Assembly (NCBI RefSeq): GCF_004363315.1
Contig: NZ_SNYL01000004.1
Span: 1 to 64,000, forward strand
Length of the DNA stretch: 64,000 bases
Direction of reading: 5' to 3'
Source: Tepidicella xavieri
GTDB taxonomy: Bacteria > Pseudomonadota > Gammaproteobacteria > Burkholderiales > Burkholderiaceae_C
Below are positions 59,157 to 64,000 of this stretch, in pieces. Position numbers and translations under genes: made by a program. How positions within the stretch are numbered: position 1 is the first letter of the stretch; each line of letters starts with the position of its first letter. The notes under the pieces are model-generated. The model was not told the DNA's origin and ran no database searches. It was given only the letters and a program-made list of their open reading frames with translations.

Positions 59157-60662
59157 ATGTGTGGAATCGTTGGTGTCGTCAGTCAGGCACCGGTCAATCA
59201 GCTGATTTATGACGCGCTGCTGCTCCTGCAGCACCGCGGCCAGGACGCCGCCGGCATCGTCACGCAACTGGAGCGCAAGTTCTTCATGCACAAGGCCAAG
59301 GGCATGGTGCGCGATGTCTTTCGCACCCGCAACATGCGCGCCCTGCCGGGCAACAGCGGCATCGGCCAGGTGCGCTACCCCACGGCCGGCAACGCCTTCA
59401 GCGAGGAGGAGGCCCAGCCCTTCTATGTGAATGCGCCGTTTGGCATCGTCATGGCGCACAACGGCAACCTCACCAACGCGCACGCCCTCAAGCGCGAGAT
59501 GGTGCAGTTGGACCACCGGCACATCAACACCGAAAGCGATTCCGAGGTGCTGCTCAATGTGCTGGCGCACGAACTGGGCAAAGCCAGTTCCAATGGCGCC
59601 TTGAACACCGACGCCATCTTTGCCGCCGTGCGGGCCGTGCATCGCCGGCTCCGGGGTTCGTACGCCGTGGTGGCGCTCATAGCCGGGCACGGCCTGCTGG
59701 CGTTCCGCGACCCGTTTGGCATTCGTCCGCTGTGCATCGGCCGGGGCAAGGACGGCACCGTGATGGTGGCCAGCGAGTCGGTGGCGCTGGAGGGCACCGG
59801 CCACGAATTCCTGCGCGACATCGCCCCGGGCGAAGCGGCTTTCGTCTCGCTCGACGGCGACATGCAGTTCCAGCAGTGTGCCGACCAGCCGCGGCTCTAC
59901 CCCTGTGTGTTCGAATTCGTCTACCTGGCCCGCCCCGACTCGACGATCGACGGCATCTCGGTTTACCAGGCGCGGCTCAACATGGGCGAGACGCTGGCCA
60001 CCCGCGTCATCTCCACCGTGCCGCCCAACCAGATCGATGTGGTCATACCCATTCCCGAATCGAGTCGGCCCAGCGCCACCCAGCTCGCCCAACTGCTGGG
60101 CAAACCCTACCGCGAAGGGTTCGTGAAAAACCGCTACGTGGGTCGCACCTTCATCATGCCCGGGCAGGCCGTGCGCAAGAAATCCGTGCGCCAGAAGCTC
60201 AACGTGATCGCCAGCGAGTTCAGGGACCGCAATGTGCTGCTGGTGGACGACTCCATCGTGCGCGGGACCACGTCGAAGGAGATCGTCCAGATGGCGCGCG
60301 AGGCCGGTGCCCGCAAGGTGTATCTGGCCAGCGCCGCGCCGCCGGTCGTTCATCCCAACGTCTATGGCATCGACATGCCCACCCGTGACGAGCTCGTGGC
60401 CCACGGGCGCACGGTCGAGGAGGTGCGCCAGATCATCGGCTGCGATGCGCTCATCTACCAGGACGTGGCCGCCATGAAAAAGGCGGTGGGCCGGCTCAAC
60501 CCCTGCCTCCACGGTTTCGAGGCCTCCTGTTTCGACGGGGTGTACGTCACGGGCGACGTCACCGCTGAGGACGTGACGCGGCTCAACGCGGGGCGCGTCG
60601 GTGGCGATGAGGACGAGGGCGGCACCTCGCGGCTGACGCTGCCCAACGCCCAGGAAAGCTGA
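59157..60662 (+). CDS. purF: Amidophosphoribosyltransferase
   Basis: A 501-residue enzyme for the first committed step of purine synthesis. Cys2 is the glutaminase nucleophile (MCGIVGVV, without propeptide), followed by [14 protein letters not shown]. The phosphoribosyltransferase domain has [18 protein letters not shown] for PRPP. It uses PRPP from prs. metZ follows 4 bp later. Confidence 0.97.
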   Translation: MCGIVGVVSQAPVNQLIYDALLLLQHRGQDAAGIVTQLERKFFMHKAKGMVRDVFRTRNMRALPGNSGIGQVRYPTAGNAFSEEEAQPFYVNAPFGIVMAHNGNLTNAHALKREMVQLDHRHINTESDSEVLLNVLAHELGKASSNGALNTDAIFAAVRAVHRRLRGSYAVVALIAGHGLLAFRDPFGIRPLCIGRGKDGTVMVASESVALEGTGHEFLRDIAPGEAAFVSLDGDMQFQQCADQPRLYPCVFEFVYLARPDSTIDGISVYQARLNMGETLATRVISTVPPNQIDVVIPIPESSRPSATQLAQLLGKPYREGFVKNRYVGRTFIMPGQAVRKKSVRQKLNVIASEFRDRNVLLVDDSIVRGTTSKEIVQMAREAGARKVYLASAAPPVVHPNVYGIDMPTRDELVAHGRTVEEVRQIIGCDALIYQDVAAMKKAVGRLNPCLHGFEASCFDGVYVTGDVTAEDVTRLNAGRVGGDEDEGGTSRLTLPNAQES

Positions 60663-60666
60663 ACCC

Positions 60667-61872
60667 ATGAGCGAGCGACTGCACCCCGACACCCTGGCCG
60701 TGCGTGTGGCCGCGCCGCGCAGCCCTTACGGCGAGAACTCTGAAGCGCTGTATCTCACCAGCGGCTACGTGCAGCCGAGCGCCGAGGCATCCGCCCGCCG
60801 CTTTGCCGGCGAGGAAGAAGGTTACACCTACGGCCGCTCAGGCAATCCCACCGTGACCAGTTTCGAGCAGCGGCTGGCCGCCCTCGAAGGCACCGAAGCG
60901 TGCATGGCCACGGCCTCGGGCATGGCGGCCATCATGCTGATGTGCTTCAGCCTGCTGAAAGCCGGCGACCACGTGGTGTATTCGCGGTCGATGTTCGGTT
61001 CCTCCTTGAAGCTCATCGGCAGTGAGTTTGCCCGCTTCGGGGTCGAATCCACCGCCGTGCCCCAAACCGATCTGGCGGCCTGGAAAGCCGCTGTGCGTCC
61101 CCACACGCGGCTGTTGTTCGCCGAAACCCCCACCAACCCCTTGACCGAGGTGTGCGACATTGCCGCGCTGGCCGACCTGGCCCACGACGCCGGGGCCTGG
61201 CTCGCGGTGGACAATTGCTTTGCCACGCCCGCGCTGCAACGGCCGGTGGCCTTCGGCGCCGACATCGTCATCCATTCGGGCACCAAATTCCTGGACGGGC
61301 AGGGGCGGGTCATGGCCGGCGCGGTCTGCGCCTCCGAGGCGCTGGTGCGCGACAAACTGTTGCCCGTCCAGAAAAACGCCGGCATGGTGCTGTCGCCTTT
61401 CAATGCCTGGGTGGTGCTCAAAGGGCTGGAAACGCTGAGCCTGAGGCTCAAGGCCCAAAGCGCCCAGGCGCTCGCGCTGGCCCAATGGCTGCAAGCCCAC
61501 CCGGCCGTGGCGCAGGTGCATTACCCGGGCCTGCCCAGCCATCCCCAACACGCTTTGGCCATGCGGCAGATGGACGGCTGTGGCGGCGCCGTGCTCGCCT
61601 TCGATGTGAAAGCGGCCAATCCCGAGCAAGCCCGTGCCCGCGCCTTCCATGTGCTCGATCGCTTGCAAGTGCTGTCGCTGTGCACCAACCTGGGCGACAC
61701 CAAAACCCTGTGCGCCCACCCGGCCAGCACCTCGCACGGCAAATTGTCCGAAGCCCAGCGCCAGGCCGCCGGCATCGGCCAAGGTCTCATCCGTGTGGCC
61801 GTCGGCCTCGAACATCTGCAGGACATCCAGGCCGATCTGGCCCGCGGCCTCAATACCCTCGATACCCTATGA
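60667..61872 (+). CDS. metZ: O-succinylhomoserine sulfhydrylase
   Basis: A 401-residue PLP enzyme of the Cys/Met metabolism family that makes homocysteine directly from O-succinylhomoserine and sulfide. The Schiff-base Lys is in [12 protein letters not shown]; the N-terminal [23 protein letters not shown] and [21 protein letters not shown] match MetZ. It overlaps gltX by ATGA. Confidence 0.94.
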   Translation: MSERLHPDTLAVRVAAPRSPYGENSEALYLTSGYVQPSAEASARRFAGEEEGYTYGRSGNPTVTSFEQRLAALEGTEACMATASGMAAIMLMCFSLLKAGDHVVYSRSMFGSSLKLIGSEFARFGVESTAVPQTDLAAWKAAVRPHTRLLFAETPTNPLTEVCDIAALADLAHDAGAWLAVDNCFATPALQRPVAFGADIVIHSGTKFLDGQGRVMAGAVCASEALVRDKLLPVQKNAGMVLSPFNAWVVLKGLETLSLRLKAQSAQALALAQWLQAHPAVAQVHYPGLPSHPQHALAMRQMDGCGGAVLAFDVKAANPEQARARAFHVLDRLQVLSLCTNLGDTKTLCAHPASTSHGKLSEAQRQAAGIGQGLIRVAVGLEHLQDIQADLARGLNTLDTL

Positions 61873-63257
61873 CCTCCCGCGTTCGCACCCGCTTTGCCCC
61901 ATCGCCCACCGGCTTCATCCATCTGGGCAACATCCGCTCCGCCCTTTACCCCTGGGCATTTGCCCGCGCCAACGGCGGCGACTTTATCCTGCGCATCGAA
62001 GACACCGATCAGGAGCGCTCCACCCAGGAGGCGGTGGACGTCATCCTCGAAAGCATGGCTTGGTTGGGGCTACAGCCGGACGAGGGCCCTTACTACCAAA
62101 TGCAGCGCATGGACCGCTACAAGCAGGTCCTGGCCGAACTCCAGGCCGCCGGGCATGTGTATCCGTGCTACATGAGCGTGCAAGAGCTCGATGCCTTGCG
62201 CGAACGCCAAATGGCCGCCAAGCAAAAGCCGCGCTACGACGGCACCTGGCGCCCCGAACCCGGCAAGGTGTTGCCGCCTGTGCCGGCCGGCGTGCAGCCG
62301 GTCTGGCGCTTCCGCAACCCGACAGACGGCGTGGTGGCCTGGGACGACAAAGTCAAAGGACGGATCGAAATCCAGAACGCCGAGCTCGACGACCTCGTCA
62401 TCGCCCGGCCGGATGGCACCCCCACCTACAACTTCTGCGTCGTGGTCGATGACATCGACATGCGCATCACCCATGTCATCCGCGGAGACGATCACGTCAA
62501 CAACACCCCGCGGCAGATCAACATTTTCCGCGCCCTGGGCAAAGAGCCGCCGGTGTACGCCCATTTGCCCACCGTGCTCAACGAACAGGGCGAAAAAATG
62601 AGCAAGCGCCATGGCGCCAAGCCCGTGACGTGGTACCGCGACGCCGGATTCCTGCCCGACGCCATGATCAATTACCTCGCGCGTCTGGGCTGGAGCCACG
62701 GCGACGACGAAATCTTCAGTCGCGAGCAGTTCCTCCAATGGTTCGACCTGGACCACCTGGGCCGCAGCGCCGCCCAGTTCGACGAGGCCAAGCTACGCTG
62801 GGTCAATGGCCAGCATATGAAAATGACCCCCGATGCGCAACTGGCGACCTGGGTGGCCGCCCATCTGGCGCGGGAGGGTATCGAGGCCGACCCACGGCTG
62901 CCCGCCATTTGCGGCCTGTTCAAAGACCGCTGCGATACCACCGTGGCCTTGGCGCAATGGGCGCGGCTTTTCTACATCCAGGCGCAACCCAACGACGCCG
63001 ACCGCGCGCAGCACCTGACGCCAGCCATCGCCCCCGCCATTGCCGCCTTGGCCCAACGCCTGCGCGACATCGACTGGCAACCCCAGGCGATTGCGGCCGC
63101 TTTCAAAGACACCCTGGCCGAATTCGGTTTGAAAATGCCGGCCTTGGCCATGCCCGTGCGCGTGTTGGTCATGGGCACGCCACAAACGCCTTCGGTGGAT
63201 GCGGTGCTACACCTACAGGGCCGAGAAAAAGTATTGACCGCCCTGCAAAACCTCTGA
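61869..63257 (+). CDS. gltX: Glutamyl-tRNA synthetase
   Basis: A 462-residue class I synthetase. It has the HIGH-like [13 protein letters not shown] near the start, the [10 protein letters not shown] motif and the KMSKR loop (EKMSKRHG) near the middle. The anticodon-binding C-terminal domain is complete. The tRNA array that begins 46 bp downstream includes three tRNA-Glu genes, its substrate. Confidence 0.97.
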   Translation: MTSRVRTRFAPSPTGFIHLGNIRSALYPWAFARANGGDFILRIEDTDQERSTQEAVDVILESMAWLGLQPDEGPYYQMQRMDRYKQVLAELQAAGHVYPCYMSVQELDALRERQMAAKQKPRYDGTWRPEPGKVLPPVPAGVQPVWRFRNPTDGVVAWDDKVKGRIEIQNAELDDLVIARPDGTPTYNFCVVVDDIDMRITHVIRGDDHVNNTPRQINIFRALGKEPPVYAHLPTVLNEQGEKMSKRHGAKPVTWYRDAGFLPDAMINYLARLGWSHGDDEIFSREQFLQWFDLDHLGRSAAQFDEAKLRWVNGQHMKMTPDAQLATWVAAHLAREGIEADPRLPAICGLFKDRCDTTVALAQWARLFYIQAQPNDADRAQHLTPAIAPAIAALAQRLRDIDWQPQAIAAAFKDTLAEFGLKMPALAMPVRVLVMGTPQTPSVDAVLHLQGREKVLTALQNL

Positions 63258-63264
63258 AATTCGG

Positions 63265-63270
63265 TATAGA
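63265..63270 (+). promoter_or_regulatory. Likely -10 box of the tRNA array
   Basis: TATAGA followed by AT lies 33 bp before the first tRNA. No good -35 is seen at 16-18 bases; TTGACC at 63234 is too far. The array may also be read from gltX. Confidence 0.35.
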
Positions 63271-63303
63271 ATCCAAGTCTTGCCAAAAACGAAGGCAATC
63301 CAT

Positions 63304-63379
<76 letters not shown>

Positions 63380-63420
63380 AGCGGCTTGCTTTGTGGTTGG
63401 CAAAAGTTTTTCAGGTTTGT

Positions 63421-63496
63421 GACCCTATCGTCTAGAGGCCTAGGACATCACCCTTTCACGGTGAGTACCGGGGTTCGAATCCCCGTAGGGTCGCCA
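63421..63496 (+). tRNA. tRNA-Glu (anticodon TTC), copy 1
   Basis: A 76-base cloverleaf with acceptor GACCCTA/TAGGGTC, loop CTTTCAC and encoded CCA. Identical to copies 2 and 3. The next tRNA starts only 3 bp later. Confidence 0.96.
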
Positions 63497-63499
63497 CCA

Positions 63500-63576
63500 G
63501 GAGTGGTAGTTCAGTTGGTTAGAATACCGGCCTGTCACGCCGGGGGTCGCGGGTTCGAGCCCCGTCCACTCCGCCA
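63500..63576 (+). tRNA. tRNA-Asp (anticodon GTC), copy 1
   Basis: A 77-base cloverleaf with acceptor GGAGTGG/CCACTCC, an anticodon arm reading CTGTCAC, and encoded CCA. Identical to copy 2. Confidence 0.96.
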
Positions 63577-63594
63577 ACGGTTTTGCTAGGTTTT

Positions 63595-63670
63595 GACCCT
63601 ATCGTCTAGAGGCCTAGGACATCACCCTTTCACGGTGAGTACCGGGGTTCGAATCCCCGTAGGGTCGCCA
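63595..63670 (+). tRNA. tRNA-Glu (anticodon TTC), copy 2
   Basis: Identical in sequence to copy 1, and the bases just upstream (AGGTTTTGACCC) resemble those before copy 1 (AGGTTTGTGACCC), which suggests a duplicated segment. Confidence 0.96.
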
Positions 63671-63717
63671 AGTTTGCAGCCACTTGGCTTGCGTCGGCAA
63701 GCGAAGGCTGTCTGCCA

Positions 63718-63794
63718 GGAGTGGTAGTTCAGTTGGTTAGAATACCGGCCTGTCACGCCGGGGGTCGCGGGTTCGAGCCCCGTCCACTCCGCCA
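63718..63794 (+). tRNA. tRNA-Asp (anticodon GTC), copy 2
   Basis: Identical to copy 1. It is preceded by CCAGGAGTGG, as copy 1 is, but the gap from tRNA-Glu is 47 bp rather than 3. Confidence 0.96.
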
Positions 63795-63803
63795 GTTGCT
63801 TTT

Positions 63804-63879
<76 letters not shown>

Positions 63880-63892
63880 AAATCCTCGTGCG

Positions 63893-63968
63893 GACCCTAT
63901 CGTCTAGAGGCCTAGGACATCACCCTTTCACGGTGAGTACCGGGGTTCGAATCCCCGTAGGGTCGCCA
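63893..63968 (+). tRNA. tRNA-Glu (anticodon TTC), copy 3
   Basis: Identical to copies 1 and 2, with encoded CCA. Confidence 0.96.
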
Positions 63969-63982
63969 GTCACTCAAGGCCG

Positions 63983-64000
63983 GGAGTGGTAGTTCAGTTG
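63983..64000 (+). tRNA. tRNA-Asp, copy 3, cut by the window end
   Basis: The first 18 bases (GGAGTGGTAG onward) match copies 1 and 2 exactly. The array therefore continues past the right edge. Confidence 0.85.

Noticed and set aside
58149-60692. An 847-residue minus-strand open frame
   Set aside because: It lies antisense to the SPOR, cvpA and purF genes, which all have clear family motifs; the frame shows Gly/Arg/His-rich noise.

Overview
This 64 kb window is ordinary chromosome from a G+C-rich betaproteobacterium of the order Burkholderiales, most like the Comamonadaceae. The assignment rests on gene order (folC-SPOR-cvpA-purF-metZ-gltX; lolB-ispE-tRNA-Gln-prs-rplY-pth; rpsP-rimM-trmD-rplS), on a lone Bug/TctC periplasmic binding protein and on a short Fis. 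A flavocytochrome c sulfide dehydrogenase locus suggests an organism that can oxidise reduced sulfur, and a kynurenine operon suggests tryptophan breakdown to anthranilate. I cannot name a genus. I see no insertion sequence, prophage, CRISPR array or plasmid-type gene; nearly all the DNA is coding and many neighbouring genes overlap by an ATGA or similar.

Layout. 0-6 kb: an HTH-receiver regulator with an Hpt protein, a YqaA membrane protein, dusB-fis, purH, a RsmI-like methyltransferase and a Maf protein. 6-12.5 kb: a small Rieske protein, a SppA-like peptidase, an FAD monooxygenase, a TctC-type binding protein, and a pair of archaeal-looking nucleotide enzymes (AMP-phosphorylase type plus a second PRPP-synthetase homologue). 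12.5-19.6 kb: kynB-kynU-kynA, a K+/H+ antiporter, msrA, an AEC transporter, a TM2 protein and a GNAT acetyltransferase. 19.6-23.4 kb: the rpsP-rimM-trmD-rplS translation cluster and a DUF3422 protein. 23.4-27 kb: sulfide dehydrogenase with two cytochromes c, then ftsY. 27-31.3 kb: a pair of M16 peptidases, rsmD, coaD and a ferredoxin, probably one transcript. 31.3-37.1 kb (minus strand): TPR protein, lolB, ispE, tRNA-Gln, prs, rplY, pth. 37.1-45.6 kb: mutM, a dynamin-like GTPase and mutY, facing nadK-recN-rapZ, with hrcA divergent from nadK. 45.6-48.7 kb: two tRNAs, a cluster of hairpins, thiC behind a TPP riboswitch, and a MerR-type regulator. 48.8-56.3 kb: aldo/keto reductase, plsY, a degenerate HD-GYP protein with YajQ, murB, a lipase-like hydrolase, argG, ppnP and a Spx/ArsC-like protein. 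56.4-64 kb: folC-SPOR-cvpA-purF-metZ-gltX, followed by a repeated tRNA Ala/Glu/Asp array that runs off the right edge.

Most of the window is housekeeping: purine synthesis (purH, purF), translation and RNA modification, cofactors (coaD, nadK, thiC, folC), cell envelope (ispE, lolB, murB, plsY) and DNA repair (mutM, mutY, recN). The items I judge most worth a second look are the archaeal-type nucleotide phosphorylase/PRPP-synthetase pair, the dynamin-like GTPase between mutM and mutY, the HTH-receiver/Hpt pair with no kinase beside it, the thiC leader in which a 9-bp hairpin captures part of the ribosome-binding site, and the duplicated tRNA array. None of these is proven to be a new system by sequence reading alone.
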